64,000 bases of DNA from Dasania marina DSM 21967 (GCF_000373485.1 NZ_KB891586.1:405356-469355), one strand, 5' to 3'; positions 26,828-36,382 are shown, counted from the stretch's first letter. Translations and numbers: made by a program. Notes: generated by a model from the sequence alone, not told the origin.

Positions 26828-27496
26828 GGTATTATCCGCAGACCACTGAGCCTGTATGGCCACAGCCCGCACCGGCGAACCATCGCAGGCGGTTAAGTTG
26901 AGTGGCAGCACGGAAATAAGCGGGTGTTCAAAATCTATAGCAGAAAAACCGGCCAAATTCTCGGCAATAATGCCACCCACCTCAGCAAAGCGCTGGTGCA
27001 CGGGAAACTGGGTACCCCCGGTTTTGTCTAGGTTAATGGTGTCTATGGCGATCGTTTTAACGTCTTTACTCAAGATATAATCGGCAGCTTCTAAGGATAA
27101 ATAGGGGTGAGTGAAAAACGCCTCGGTGCCGCGGGTACTATCCCAGCCCGTTTTTAGTAGCACGATGTCGCAACGTGATAGCTGCTCGGCAAAGCCGACA
27201 ACGTCTGCCAACACTATAGCTTCGTTAGCTTGTTTATGACTAACATCTATCACCAAGCCGTTGCCAAAACATTGCTTAAGCTCTACAGCATCCACCGTCG
27301 CGCCCTGGTTATTAAAATGATAGGGCGCATCAATATGCGACCCGGTTTGGGTGCCTAAGTGCAGGTTAAACAGGTTATAACCCTCATGTTCAATCGTGGT
27401 GGCCACGGTCACATCGGGCTTGGGGTCGCCAGGATAAATCGGCGTATCTATATTGAGCGGCAGAGATAAATCAACTATTTTAACTATCTTTAACAT
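26816..27496 (-). CDS. cyclase-family metal hydrolase (kynurenine formamidase-like)
   Basis: A 226-residue protein of the cyclase / kynurenine formamidase fold. The metal-binding signature GSHIDAPYHF (H-x-D-x-P-x-H) is near residue 52, preceded by IDLSLPLNIDTPIYPGD, and followed by VLLKTGWDS and AIDTINLDKTG. Relatives open amide or lactam rings or hydrolyse formylkynurenine and similar amides. Because it is grouped with an NCS1 permease and a TonB receptor, it may open a ring or cleave an amide in the imported compound. It is the first gene of that minus-strand group, with one CCCTAAGAACTATA copy 88 bp upstream. Confidence 0.85.
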   Translation of the reverse strand: MLKIVKIVDLSLPLNIDTPIYPGDPKPDVTVATTIEHEGYNLFNLHLGTQTGSHIDAPYHFNNQGATVDAVELKQCFGNGLVIDVSHKQANEAIVLADVVGFAEQLSRCDIVLLKTGWDSTRGTEAFFTHPYLSLEAADYILSKDVKTIAIDTINLDKTGGTQFPVHQRFAEVGGIIAENLAGFSAIDFEHPLISVLPLNLTACDGSPVRAVAIQAQWSADNTYSA

Positions 27497-27583
27497 AGTG
27501 CTTCCTACAAATTGCGGGCTTGCGCCCTATGGCACAAATATTCATATTGCAAAATGATTTAAAGCTAATACCGACAGTTTTTA

Positions 27584-27597
27584 TATAGTTCTTAGGG
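27584..27597 (-). promoter_or_regulatory. CCCTAAGAACTATA motif upstream of cyclase gene
   Basis: On the minus strand the 14-mer is identical to the copy at 26756-26769. It sits 88 bp upstream of the cyclase start and 73 bp upstream of the divergent solute-binding protein gene. Confidence 0.68.
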
Positions 27598-27669
27598 GCT
27601 ACATGCTCGCTTGCTGGTTGAGCTGTGCTACATTAAAGCCTTCACCTCACCACATCACTCTGAGAAAAA

Positions 27670-28539
27670 ATGCCCTCGCCAAAGCCTATTGATATGTTAT
27701 CTACACTCAGATTGAATCTGGGGATTATTTTATTCAGCTATATAGCCGTCTATGCCCCTTACTCCCAAGCAGAATCAACAACAGCTGACATCACGCAAAT
27801 AAGCGTCAGCTGTGACAATTGGCCAGGCACCTGCAACAAAGACGGTAGTGGCCTCTATTTTGAGCTGCTGCACACCATCTACCAACCCGAAGGCATACGC
27901 ATTAAACACCGCATAGACCCGTTTATGCGTGGGCTTAAGTTAGCCGAAGAGCACAGGGTCGACGCCATGGCCGCTGCCTATAAAACACCAGAAAGAGAAC
28001 AGCGTTTTATTTTTCCGCAAACACGTTTTATTACTGCATACACCTCGGTGCTTTACAAACGTGATAGCAGACGTGATAGCAAACAGGATGGCAGCCCCCT
28101 CAGCAGTAATAAAATTAAGGGTCGTATTAGTATAGTCAGAGGTTACAACTACAGCAGCCATATCGACGAAACCGCCAATATTGAAGAAATAGGCAGTGTG
28201 CAGCAGGGTATAAAAATGGTGATGTCGGGGCGTAGTGATTATTTTATTAACGCTTTTTATGACAGCTATAGCGCCATGCAGCAGTTGGCAAAAACTGAAA
28301 ACGAACGCATCACCGATAAAGTGCATATTGAGATTATCGATGCCAAGCCTATATATTTAGTCTTTGCCAAAACCCCGCGCGGCCAAGCCTTAGCCGACAT
28401 GTACGATAAGAATATGCAGCAGCTTTTTAACAGCGGCGCCTTAAAAGCGTTTTTTGATAATCGCCCTAGAGGTAATTACTATTATTATTTTCCAGAGTTA
28501 GGCGACGACCACGCCCTACCCCAGTTTAAAGGATTTTAA
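27670..28539 (+). CDS. periplasmic solute-binding protein (SBP family 3)
   Basis: A 289-residue secreted protein with an N-terminal hydrophobic signal (LGIILFSYIAVYAPYSQA) and the type of fold seen in amino-acid-binding family-3 proteins (ISVSCDNWPGTCNKDGSGLYFELLHTIY; FMRGLKLAEEHRVDAMAAAYKTPEREQRFIF). There are no permease or ATPase genes nearby, so it is an orphan binding protein; such orphans often serve as sensors or are not transporters at all. It diverges from the cyclase gene and shares the intergenic region with the regulator motif at 27584-27597. Ligand unknown. Confidence 0.78.
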   Translation: MPSPKPIDMLSTLRLNLGIILFSYIAVYAPYSQAESTTADITQISVSCDNWPGTCNKDGSGLYFELLHTIYQPEGIRIKHRIDPFMRGLKLAEEHRVDAMAAAYKTPEREQRFIFPQTRFITAYTSVLYKRDSRRDSKQDGSPLSSNKIKGRISIVRGYNYSSHIDETANIEEIGSVQQGIKMVMSGRSDYFINAFYDSYSAMQQLAKTENERITDKVHIEIIDAKPIYLVFAKTPRGQALADMYDKNMQQLFNSGALKAFFDNRPRGNYYYYFPELGDDHALPQFKGF

Positions 28540-28563
28540 TAGCCGCATGTTGGTTGGTTGGCA

Positions 28564-28593
28564 AGCGCTGCCAGCTGTTTAGCTGGCAGCGCT
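28564..28593. terminator. strong hairpin between convergent genes
   Basis: AGCGCTGCCAGCT (28564-28576) and AGCTGGCAGCGCT (28581-28593) form a perfect 13-bp stem with a GTTT loop. A second inverted repeat GCTAACAG/CTGTTAGC follows at 28591-28608. No long U-run, so a terminator is likely but not certain. Confidence 0.6.
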
Positions 28594-28603
28594 AACAGAC
28601 CTG

Positions 28604-29527
28604 TTAGCGTTTTGCCGCCATCATATACAACATTTCTAAGGCCAGCGTTGCCCCCGCCAAGGAGGTGATGTCAGCATGGTCATAGGCTGGGGCCACTTCC
28701 ATTAAGTCCATAGCCACAATATTCAAATCACCCAACGCTCGAATAATTTGCATCGCCTTATCGGAGCTTATGCCGCCGGCCACGGGCGTACCGGTGCCCG
28801 GCGCATAGGCTGGGTCTAGGCAATCTATATCGAAACTCAAATACACAGGACTATCGCCAACCGTTGCTTTTATTTTGGCCACGATATCTTCAGCACTGTG
28901 GGTGTTAGACCAGGCAGCATCTAACACCGTAAAGGGGTGATTGTCATAATCGTATTCGGTACGTATACCAATTTGTATGCTTTTATCTGAGTCAATTAAA
29001 CCCTCAGTTGGCGCATGGTAAAACATAGAGCCGTGATTATATTTGCCGTCGTTCTTTTCATTATCGGTGTGGGCATCAAAATGCAACAAGGCCACTTTCC
29101 CAAACTGTTGATGAGCCGCGCGCAATAAGGGCAAGGTAATAAAATGGTCGCCGCCCAAGGTTAGTAGCGTCTTACCTGCAGCCATAATTTTACTGGCTTC
29201 TGCCACCACGGTTTCCATCATGTCATCACTGTCACCATCATCAAAGGTGATATCACCGTAATCAATCACCTTGAGTTTATCCGCCAAGCTAAAACGCCAA
29301 GGCCAACGCTTTTCCTCCCAGCGCAGCTGCGAAGAAGCCTGACGTATACCAGTAGGGCCAAAACGGGTGCCCGAGCGGCCGGTGGTGGCCAGGTCATAGG
29401 GCACGCCCATCACCACGGCATCGACATCGTCGCTTAAATCGCGACTTAGGGGCAAACCCATATAGGTAAAAATATTAGCGTAGGTATTACCACCTAGCCC
29501 GAACAGTGTTTCTTGTTGCTTAGACAT
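28604..29527 (-). CDS. speB: agmatinase-family ureohydrolase
   Basis: A 307-residue ureohydrolase from the start chosen here. The binuclear manganese site is visible: [19 protein letters not shown] and [18 protein letters not shown]. Members remove urea from agmatine, guanidinobutyrate or related guanidino compounds. ATG 29527 is preceded by GGAG at the right distance; an in-frame ATG at 29581 adds 18 residues without family similarity. There is no arginine decarboxylase gene in the window. Placed beside the NCS1/cyclase group it may act on the same nitrogen compound, but convergent orientation with the solute-binding gene leaves this open. Confidence 0.85.
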   Translation of the reverse strand: MSKQQETLFGLGGNTYANIFTYMGLPLSRDLSDDVDAVVMGVPYDLATTGRSGTRFGPTGIRQASSQLRWEEKRWPWRFSLADKLKVIDYGDITFDDGDSDDMMETVVAEASKIMAAGKTLLTLGGDHFITLPLLRAAHQQFGKVALLHFDAHTDNEKNDGKYNHGSMFYHAPTEGLIDSDKSIQIGIRTEYDYDNHPFTVLDAAWSNTHSAEDIVAKIKATVGDSPVYLSFDIDCLDPAYAPGTGTPVAGGISSDKAMQIIRALGDLNIVAMDLMEVAPAYDHADITSLAGATLALEMLYMMAAKR

Positions 29528-29915
29528 GAGCGTCTCCATAATCATTAATCGAATAGCCATTATTGGCCTCGAGAAATGCACATGAGTGCTCTCACTAAAG
29601 GATTCTCGTCGCTATGTAGATGCTAGCGCCTGTAGCGGAATTCATGATTTAACGTCGTGAAGTTTGCGACGGCCACAAATAATAGCAAATGCTTATAAAA
29701 CAGTCGACTATGCTAAATGGGTATACTGCTAAGCCCAGCCTCGCTGGCTATAAGCCGATAAGAGGATGAATTTTTTGCTATAAATAGTCTAAAAACATGC
29801 GATGATAGCCCTATAACTAATCATAATAATGCGTATGTAACGGTTACCACTTTGCCCATAGCTATAAACCTACCCTCTATTAACACACTTAAAATAAGCT
29901 AAAAAGGATGTTTCT
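29528..29915. other. intergenic region, nothing recognised
   Basis: This 388-bp gap between the divergent agmatinase and SPFH genes should carry promoters for both, but I see no convincing paired boxes, repeat or small gene. AAGGA at 29908-29912 is the ribosome-binding site of the SPFH gene. Confidence 0.6.
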
Positions 29916-30893
29916 ATGCCCATATTACAATCACTAGTCACCAGCCCCCTGTTTTGGATAGCCATTATTGCTATCTACACGCTCAAACAAGGCATACATT
30001 TTGTGCCACAAAACCGCGGCTATGTTATTTACACACTGGGTAAATACGACAAAACCCTATCCGCCGGTTTAAACTTTATTATCCCGTTTATCCAAAAAGT
30101 GGCTGCCGACAGAAACTTAAAAGAACAATCTTTAGACATTAGCGCACAAGCTGCCATCACCAAAGATAATATTACCTTACTATTAGACGGTATTTTATTT
30201 ATGAAGGTGACCGATGCCGCAGCCGCCACCAATAACATCACCGACTATAAAATGTCCGTGGTGCAGCTAGCCATGACCACCATGCGAAACGCCATAGGCG
30301 AAATGGAATTGGACCAGTGCTTTCAAAGCCGCGATGCTATTAATGCCAAAATCTTAGGGGCCATGTCGGAAGCTACCGCACCCTGGGGTGTAATGGTTAC
30401 CCGTTACGAAATTAAAGACATCACCCCGCCGCAATCCATACGCGAAGATATGGAAAAACAAATGACCGCCGAGCGTGAAAAACGCTCTGTGATACTTACC
30501 GCCGAAGGGGTAAAAACCGCCGCGATTACTCGCGCCGAAGGTGATAAACAATCTCGCGTACTGGCCGCTGAAGCCGCCAAGGCCGAGCAAGTGTTAGACG
30601 CCGAAGCCAGCAAAACCGCACAAGTATTACAAGCCGCCGGTAAAGCCGAAGCCATCATGCTAGTGGCCAAAGCCGACGCCGATGCATTAACACTTGTGGG
30701 TACTGCCGCTAGCACTGAACAAGGTAAGGCCGCCGTTACTCTTACCCTGGCACAAGGTGCCATCGCCGCCCATAAAGCCATAGCCGCAGAGGGCACGGTA
30801 ATATTAAGTGATGGTAATACCGGCGCTAATATTTCCAGCACGGTTGCCCAAGCCATTGCGGTGTCTAGCAGCCTGAAATTAAGCGATAGCTAG
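29916..30893 (+). CDS. SPFH/Band 7 (stomatin-like, QmcA-type) membrane protein
   Basis: A 325-residue protein with one N-terminal membrane segment (SPLFWIAIIAIYTLKQG), an SPFH domain (VPQNRGYVIYTLGKYDKTLSAGLNFIIPF through ITPPQSIREDMEKQMTAEREKRSVIL) and an alanine/glutamate-rich coiled coil (KAEQVLDAEASKTAQVLQAAGKAEAIMLVAKADA). It is close to QmcA of E. coli in length and layout. These proteins oligomerise in membrane microdomains and bind membrane proteases. The NfeD gene follows after 8 bp, the standard pairing. An AAGGA precedes the ATG. Confidence 0.92.
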   Translation: MPILQSLVTSPLFWIAIIAIYTLKQGIHFVPQNRGYVIYTLGKYDKTLSAGLNFIIPFIQKVAADRNLKEQSLDISAQAAITKDNITLLLDGILFMKVTDAAAATNNITDYKMSVVQLAMTTMRNAIGEMELDQCFQSRDAINAKILGAMSEATAPWGVMVTRYEIKDITPPQSIREDMEKQMTAEREKRSVILTAEGVKTAAITRAEGDKQSRVLAAEAAKAEQVLDAEASKTAQVLQAAGKAEAIMLVAKADADALTLVGTAASTEQGKAAVTLTLAQGAIAAHKAIAAEGTVILSDGNTGANISSTVAQAIAVSSSLKLSDS

Positions 30894-30901
30894 GAGTACC
30901 C

Positions 30902-31369
30902 ATGGATATTTTACAATACCTACTCGATAACCATGACCAAACCTTTTACTTAATAGGCGGTATTAGCCTAATCATTGAGCTAACGATATTAGGCTTTGGT
31001 GGCCCCTTATTATTTTTTGGCCTAGCCGCTTTTATAACAGGCGCGCTATCGGGCTTTGCGGTAATTAGTGGTTGGGAAGCCGAAATATTCACCCTGGGGA
31101 TTAGCACCGCGATCATCGCTGCCTTATTATGGAAGCCCTTAAAAAACTTTCAAAACTCCGGTGGCGGTTCCGACTCCAGCAGCGACATGATAGGCCTACA
31201 GGTTCCGGCTGCAGCAGAAATTACCCACACTCAAGGCAAAATTCGCTACTCCGGCATAGATTGGAATGCGCGCCTACATAAGGATCTTAGCGTCAGTAGC
31301 ATTAATGCCGATGAGATGTGTACTATTGTTGCTGTTGAAGGCACGCTGATGTTGGTAAAACCGCTATGA
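30902..31369 (+). CDS. NfeD family membrane protein
   Basis: A 155-residue short-form NfeD protein: two or three N-terminal membrane helices (TFYLIGGISLIIELTILGFG, LLFFGLAAFITGAL, EIFTLGISTAIIAALLW) followed by an OB-fold domain (GLQVPAAAEITHTQGKIRYSGIDWNARL). It lacks the ClpP-like protease domain of long NfeD proteins. It is co-transcribed with the SPFH gene and probably assembles with it in the inner membrane. A bidirectional terminator follows. Confidence 0.92.
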   Translation: MDILQYLLDNHDQTFYLIGGISLIIELTILGFGGPLLFFGLAAFITGALSGFAVISGWEAEIFTLGISTAIIAALLWKPLKNFQNSGGGSDSSSDMIGLQVPAAAEITHTQGKIRYSGIDWNARLHKDLSVSSINADEMCTIVAVEGTLMLVKPL

Positions 31370-31405
31370 GGTTTTTACGTTAAGTCGCCGCTCTATCCTG
31401 AACAT

Positions 31406-31443
31406 AAAAAAAGGCTGAACATCCAAGGTGCTCAGCCTTTTTT
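31406..31443. terminator. bidirectional intrinsic terminator
   Basis: AAAAAAGGCTGA and TCAGCCTTTTTT form a stem with flanking A and T runs, located between the convergent NfeD and Do-protease genes. It can end transcription from both sides. Confidence 0.9.
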
Positions 31444-31469
31444 ATTAACAGCTTTTTGTTAACACTGTG

Positions 31470-32831
31470 CTAACGCAGCACTAAATAAAATGCCCTGCCC
31501 TTGCGGCTAACATGCAGCAGTATAGAGTCATCACTTTTTTTCAATGCCGCCTCTAAGGCTTTAACATTGCTAATGTGCTGGCGGTTGGCACCAATGATCA
31601 CATCCCCCACCCGCAAACCACTATAGGCTGCTGGCGAGTTGGGTGCTAAACCGGCTACTAACACACCACCATCGGGATTATCTTCAAAGCGGCTGCCTTC
31701 CAGCAATTGATGTAAGCGCTTATTCAGCTTGCTCAAGTTTTGGCTTTCACCCACTTTTACCTTGAGAGTTTTTTCGCGGTCTTCGCGTATGACTGTGATG
31801 TCGACTTTATCACCTATGGCACGCATGCCTATCTGGCTGCGCAAATGCCCTGCCGAAGTCGTTTTTTCACCGTCTATAGCAATAAGTACATCGCCATCTT
31901 TTAAGCCGGCTTTATCGGCTGGCGAGCCTTCACTAACACCGGTAATAAACACGCCTTGCTGGCCATTCTCTAAGTTAAAGTGCTTGCGCAATTCAGGCGT
32001 AATATCTTGAATGCTAACGCCTATCTGGCCGCGTTTAACTTCACCGTGTTCAACTAATTGATCAATGCTGCCCTTTACCATATTAATGGGAATCGCAAAA
32101 CCAATGCCCACATTACCACCGGCAGGCGACAAGATGGCGGTATTGATGCCCACTAATTCGCCGCGCAAATTCACTAGCGCGCCTCCAGAGTTACCAGGGT
32201 TAATTGAGGCATCGGTTTGAATAAAGTTTTCATACCCTTCTATGCCTAAACCGGTACGGCCCAAAGCACTGACTATGCCGGTAGTTACGGTTTGCCCCAA
32301 ACCAAAGGGGTTGCCTATGGCCACCACAAAATCACCGACATTGAGCAAATCAGAATTCGACAGCTTCACCTCGGCCAAATCATCGGCGTTGATTTTTAAA
32401 ACCGCCACATCTAACTCGGGGTCTGAGCCCAGCACTTCGGCCTTAAAGCTACGGCCATCTACCAGCGCCACATGCACCTCATCGGCCTTGCCTATAACAT
32501 GGTGGTTGGTTACCACTATGCCCTGGTCTTTATCAATAATAACGCCAGAGCCGGCACTCTGCTGGCGGCGTTGCTGACGCTGGGGCTGTTGTTGTTGCTG
32601 GTCAGGCACATTAAAAAAACGCCTAAAGAAAGGATCATTAAGCAGCGGGTTATTGACCTGCTGGGTGGTATAGGTGGAGATATTCACCACCGCAGGGTTA
32701 ACCTCTTTCAACATAGGCGCCAGCGTGGGTAGCTGCTTGCCGCTGCTGTCGAAAACGGGGAGTGCGGCCAAGCTAGCAGCCGAGCTGGCTATAAGAAAAA
32801 ATGCTAAGCAATATCGTATTGTTAATTTCAT
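31470..32831 (-). CDS. degQ: Do-type periplasmic serine protease (DegQ/MucD family)
   Basis: A 453-residue secreted protease. A signal peptide ([23 protein letters not shown]) precedes a trypsin-like domain with histidine in VVTNHHVIG, aspartate in [11 protein letters not shown] and serine in [12 protein letters not shown]. Two PDZ domains follow ([16 protein letters not shown] onward, and [25 protein letters not shown]). A glutamine-rich stretch ([15 protein letters not shown]) lies in the LA loop before the catalytic histidine. Length and layout match DegQ/MucD. It degrades or refolds damaged envelope proteins. Monocistronic, with the shared terminator at 31406-31443. Confidence 0.93.
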   Translation of the reverse strand: MKLTIRYCLAFFLIASSAASLAALPVFDSSGKQLPTLAPMLKEVNPAVVNISTYTTQQVNNPLLNDPFFRRFFNVPDQQQQQPQRQQRRQQSAGSGVIIDKDQGIVVTNHHVIGKADEVHVALVDGRSFKAEVLGSDPELDVAVLKINADDLAEVKLSNSDLLNVGDFVVAIGNPFGLGQTVTTGIVSALGRTGLGIEGYENFIQTDASINPGNSGGALVNLRGELVGINTAILSPAGGNVGIGFAIPINMVKGSIDQLVEHGEVKRGQIGVSIQDITPELRKHFNLENGQQGVFITGVSEGSPADKAGLKDGDVLIAIDGEKTTSAGHLRSQIGMRAIGDKVDITVIREDREKTLKVKVGESQNLSKLNKRLHQLLEGSRFEDNPDGGVLVAGLAPNSPAAYSGLRVGDVIIGANRQHISNVKALEAALKKSDDSILLHVSRKGRAFYLVLR

Positions 32832-33012
32832 TCACCATACCTTATTGTTGACAGGTTACAGCGCCCGCCATTGGTAGCAGCACGCTATGAATAAACAAAT
32901 TTATCGGCAAAAAGTTCCTCAATTAAAACACCGTATTTCCCAAGATAGGGTTGAACACCCATATTTCAAGGACTGAATAGTAGGGATTTATTATCTTTAG
33001 TGCTGAGCGTGA

Positions 33013-33154
33013 AGTGAGTAAGGGGGCTATTGGCGAGACAGTCGCTGGCAGGGATGCCAGCGCCTAGCCTAGGGCCTGCCCCACGAGTACCGCGAGTGCT
33101 TTGGGTATAGGGACATATTCACGGCGTGTCTCGCCAATAGCTGCCTTGCTCGCT
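33013..33154. repeat. MITE-like element with 28-bp inverted ends
   Basis: Positions 33013-33040 and 33127-33154 are inverted repeats of 28 bp with four mismatches; the inner 15 bp (GCTATTGGCGAGACA) are perfect. Inside are a hairpin CGCTGGCA-GGGA-TGCCAGCG (33043-33062) and a piece of the GGGCCTGCCCCA repeat also found at 42153 and 43335. No open reading frame and no clear target-site duplication. The rest of the 32832-33210 gap holds nothing else I recognise. Confidence 0.75.
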
Positions 33155-33210
33155 AAAACACGGGAGAGTATAGATCATTGAAGAACCAAAAAAGTAGCAA
33201 ACTATAGACG

Positions 33211-34254
33211 CTATTTATTTCTATGCTTATACCGCTTAGGCGACAACCCCGTCCACTGCTTAAAGGCGCGGGTAAACGAGCGCGGCTCGGTAAAGCCCAA
33301 ATAACTGGCCACTTTATGCACGGCCATGTTTTGCACACAGATGCGCTCTATGGCGAGGTCGCGGCGTATCACGTCTTTGATTTTTTGGTAGCTGCTGCCC
33401 TCTTCTTTTAAATGCCTGCGCAATGCCTGGGGGCTGTTATTTAAATAGCTGGCTACGGCTTCAAAATCAGGAAAGACGTGATCTTTCTCAAAACTATCCA
33501 ATAAAAATGTTTTTACTTTTAAGCCGGTGCTGTCGTCTTCACCGGGCATCACCATAATGCCTGCAGGGGCATCTTTCAAAAAGTGCGCAATTTCGCGTTG
33601 GGTGCGCACCAACGGCATCGTGCCGTAATGGCTGGGGAACACACATTTAGTCACAGGAGCTTTAAAAACACATTCGCAGGAAAACTGTATATCAAAGTCC
33701 GCCACATGCTCGGGCGCAGGGTAATTAAAATAGACTTTTTTCAGTTTTATTTTTTTGCCTATCATCCAGCTGGCAAAGCGGTGCCACAGCATTAACCAAA
33801 ATTCTAAATAAAAATGATTAGGGTCTAGGCTGGGGTCAGCCATGCGTATGCTAAATTCCATGCCCTCATCAGTTTGCTCATAGGCCATGATGATATCGTC
33901 AGTGACTAGGCTATAAAATTTTACCCCCTGCTCAAATAAGGAGTTGAGGTTTTCGCAGTGGCTAACCATTTGGCACTTCATGGCATAGGTGCCGGTTTTG
34001 CAGCGATGCAGAGTGAAGCCCATAAATTCGTCTTGCAGTTCGGCCCATATCAGCTGTATTAGCCTAGTCATCTGAATAACATTAACCCGCGCCCCGGGCT
34101 GCTGAATTTGCTCGGCATTGAGGCCCACCTCGGCCAATAGCTTATCGGTATCTACCCCTTTAAGCTTAGCGCCTAGGTAAGAGGTTTTTGCATAAAATGC
34201 CGACGTGGTGGCCACCGCGATTACTCCGCTACTGAATGATGAGTTGCGCATCAT
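33211..34254 (-). CDS. AraC-family transcriptional regulator
   Basis: A 347-residue regulator with an N-terminal Arabinose_bd-type ligand domain (residues 25-215) and a C-terminal AraC helix-turn-helix pair (FEAVASYLNNSPQALRRHLKEEG; VHKVASYLGFTEPRSFTRAFKQWTGLSPKRYK). This subtype often governs lipid or aromatic catabolism. It is divergent from, and 109 bp away from, the acyl-CoA dehydrogenase gene, so it probably controls that gene set. The inducer is unknown. Confidence 0.9.
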   Translation of the reverse strand: MMRNSSFSSGVIAVATTSAFYAKTSYLGAKLKGVDTDKLLAEVGLNAEQIQQPGARVNVIQMTRLIQLIWAELQDEFMGFTLHRCKTGTYAMKCQMVSHCENLNSLFEQGVKFYSLVTDDIIMAYEQTDEGMEFSIRMADPSLDPNHFYLEFWLMLWHRFASWMIGKKIKLKKVYFNYPAPEHVADFDIQFSCECVFKAPVTKCVFPSHYGTMPLVRTQREIAHFLKDAPAGIMVMPGEDDSTGLKVKTFLLDSFEKDHVFPDFEAVASYLNNSPQALRRHLKEEGSSYQKIKDVIRRDLAIERICVQNMAVHKVASYLGFTEPRSFTRAFKQWTGLSPKRYKHRNK

Positions 34255-34363
34255 AGCCTTATCATTTCAGTGAATAAAGAACTTTTATGTGACTACTACC
34301 AAGCAATTTTGGCAAAAACAACTATCGTCAATAGTACTAGCCGCAACACAGAGGTAGGCCGCC

Positions 34364-35521
34364 GTGGACTTTAGCCTCAACCCAGAGCAAGCCCTCATTC
34401 AACAAACCGCCCAACAGTTTGCCCAGCAACAACTGGCCCCCGTAGCCGCCGCCATAGATCAGCACCTCCAGCACGAGTGCTTTTTAGCCAACCTAAAACA
34501 GCTGGCCGATTTAGGCTTTATGGGGCTGGGGGTAAGCAGTGACTATGGCGGCAGTGAAGCCGGCAGCATAGCTTTTAGCTTGGCGATTACCGAACTGGCC
34601 AAGGCCTGCGCCGCTACCGCCACCACCACCTCGGTAACCAACCTAGTGGCCGAAGTGATACAAGCCATAGGTAGCGAGGCACAAAAACAACGCTACCTAC
34701 CCAAGATATGCAGTGGCGAATACGCCGCCGCCAGCTTTTGCCTAACCGAAGCACAGGCGGGATCAGACCCCACCGCCATGCAAACCAAGGCGGTTAAACA
34801 AGGTAACGACTGGCTGTTAAACGGCAGTAAGCTCTATATCACCAGCGCCCTCTATGCCGGTGTGTTTGTGGTGTGGGCCGTGACCGACCCCGCCGCCCCC
34901 AAAGGCAAGGGCATTAGCTGTTTTTTAGTGGAGGCTGGCAGCCCAGGCTTAGAAATAGACCCACCCGAAAACAAGATGGGGCAACACGGCTCTTACACCA
35001 GCGTGGTCAGTTTTAGCGACTGCCGCATACCCCACAGCGCGCTACTAGGCAGTGAAAACAGCGGCTATCGCATAGCCGTGGCCGAGCTGGCCGGTGGCCG
35101 CATAGGCATAGGCTCGCTGGCCTTGGGCTTGGGTTTAGCCGCTATGGATTACGCCAAACAATTTGTCGGTGAGCGCGAACAATTCGGCCAAAAGCTAGGC
35201 CACTTTCAGGGCCTGCAATGGATGATAGCCGACTGCTACACCGAGCTTGAAGCTGCCCGCCTGCTACTCATGCAAGCCGCCACATTAAAACAACAGGGCC
35301 AACCCTTTGCCACCCAAGCCGCCATGGCCAAGTTATACGCCTCAGAAAAGGCCAACCACGCCTGCTATACCGCTTTGCAATTATTAGGGGGCGCCGGTTA
35401 TTTACAAGATCACCCGCTAGAACGCATGAGCCGCGATGTAAGGCTAACTACTATTTACGAAGGCACTAGCGAAATTCAGCGGCTGATTATTGCCAGAGAT
35501 TTACTGAAAGACATCTTATAA
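34364..35521 (+). CDS. acyl-CoA dehydrogenase
   Basis: A 385-residue FAD-dependent acyl-CoA dehydrogenase, complete. AASFCLTEAQAGSDPTAM and WLLNGSKLYITSAL are the FAD/substrate blocks; RDVRLTTIYEGTSEIQRLIIAR is the C-terminal signature. The catalytic base is expected as the glutamate in YEGTSE. Start is GTG 34364, with GAGGT 9 bp before. It is the first of three consecutive genes (dehydrogenase, enoyl-CoA hydratase, thiolase), a compact beta-oxidation-like set, with the AraC regulator divergent. Chain length or branching of the substrate cannot be told from sequence. Confidence 0.9.
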   Translation: MDFSLNPEQALIQQTAQQFAQQQLAPVAAAIDQHLQHECFLANLKQLADLGFMGLGVSSDYGGSEAGSIAFSLAITELAKACAATATTTSVTNLVAEVIQAIGSEAQKQRYLPKICSGEYAAASFCLTEAQAGSDPTAMQTKAVKQGNDWLLNGSKLYITSALYAGVFVVWAVTDPAAPKGKGISCFLVEAGSPGLEIDPPENKMGQHGSYTSVVSFSDCRIPHSALLGSENSGYRIAVAELAGGRIGIGSLALGLGLAAMDYAKQFVGEREQFGQKLGHFQGLQWMIADCYTELEAARLLLMQAATLKQQGQPFATQAAMAKLYASEKANHACYTALQLLGGAGYLQDHPLERMSRDVRLTTIYEGTSEIQRLIIARDLLKDIL

Positions 35522-35600
35522 ACCTAACCTAGAATCTAGGAACTAGAGACTAAAAACTAGGGACTGGAGACTGGAGACTGGAGACTGGAGACTGGAGACT
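35521..35600. repeat. heptamer-phased repeat array ending in CTGGAGA x5
   Basis: The space before the next gene reads in 7-bp steps: degenerate CTAG units (ACCTAGA, ATCTAGG, AACTAGA) pass into five perfect CTGGAGA units at 35564-35598. It fills nearly the whole gap between two genes of one operon and leaves only 8 bp before the ATG. Confidence 0.93.
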
Positions 35601-35608
35601 AACAAATC

Positions 35609-36382
35609 ATGAATAACGCCCTACTACTACAACATCAAAACCAGACGGCCATTATCACCTTAAATAATCCGCCGGCTAACACCTGGACCTTAGCCAGCTT
35701 GCAGCAATTAACCAGCATGGTGAATACACTTAATAGCGATAGTAATAACCGCGCGTTAATTATTCACAGTAATAGCGCAAAGTTTTTTAGCGCCGGTGCC
35801 GACCTCAACCTAGTGAACCACAACAATAAACAACAGGCCGTAGACTTTGCCGAAACTTTTGGCAAAGCTTTTCAAACACTAACCGATTACCAAGGCGTAT
35901 CTATCGCCGCCATTACCGGCTATGCCATGGGCGGCGGTTTAGAAGCCGCGCTCTGTTGCGACATACGCCTATGCGAACAACAAGCACACATGGCCCTACC
36001 CGAAGCCTCAGTAGGTTTATTACCCTGCGGCTTGGGCACACAGCAACTGCCTTGGTTAATAGGCGAAGCCTGGGCTAAACGCATGATACTGCTAGGCGAA
36101 CGTATAGATGCCAACACCGCCCTGCGCATAGGCCTAGTGCAAGAGCTAGTCGCCACCGGCGAAGTGTTAAACCTAGCCTTAGCGTTGGCCGATAAAGCCG
36201 CTCTGCAATCCCCCACTGCCATGCGCCACTGTAAACAATTGATTATGCAAGCCCGCAACAATAGCTTGGCTCAAGGTTCACAAAAAGAGCGCGAGCTGTT
36301 CGTGCAGCTATGGGAGGATGAAAATCAACAAGAAGGGGTGAGTGCGTTTATAGAAAAACGTAAACCTGTTTGGAAAACCTAA
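35609..36382 (+). CDS. enoyl-CoA hydratase/isomerase family protein
   Basis: A 257-residue crotonase-fold enzyme. The oxyanion-hole segments are FFSAGADLNLV and GYAMGGGLEAALCCDIRL; the glutamate positions are in MGGGLEAAL and MALPEASVGLLPCG. The usual PGGGGTQRL block is PCGLGTQQL here. It would hydrate the enoyl-CoA produced by the upstream dehydrogenase. No clear Shine-Dalgarno sequence: the ATG follows a heptamer repeat array directly (ACTAACAAATC). Expression may depend on coupling or on the repeat RNA. Confidence 0.87.
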   Translation: MNNALLLQHQNQTAIITLNNPPANTWTLASLQQLTSMVNTLNSDSNNRALIIHSNSAKFFSAGADLNLVNHNNKQQAVDFAETFGKAFQTLTDYQGVSIAAITGYAMGGGLEAALCCDIRLCEQQAHMALPEASVGLLPCGLGTQQLPWLIGEAWAKRMILLGERIDANTALRIGLVQELVATGEVLNLALALADKAALQSPTAMRHCKQLIMQARNNSLAQGSQKERELFVQLWEDENQQEGVSAFIEKRKPVWKT

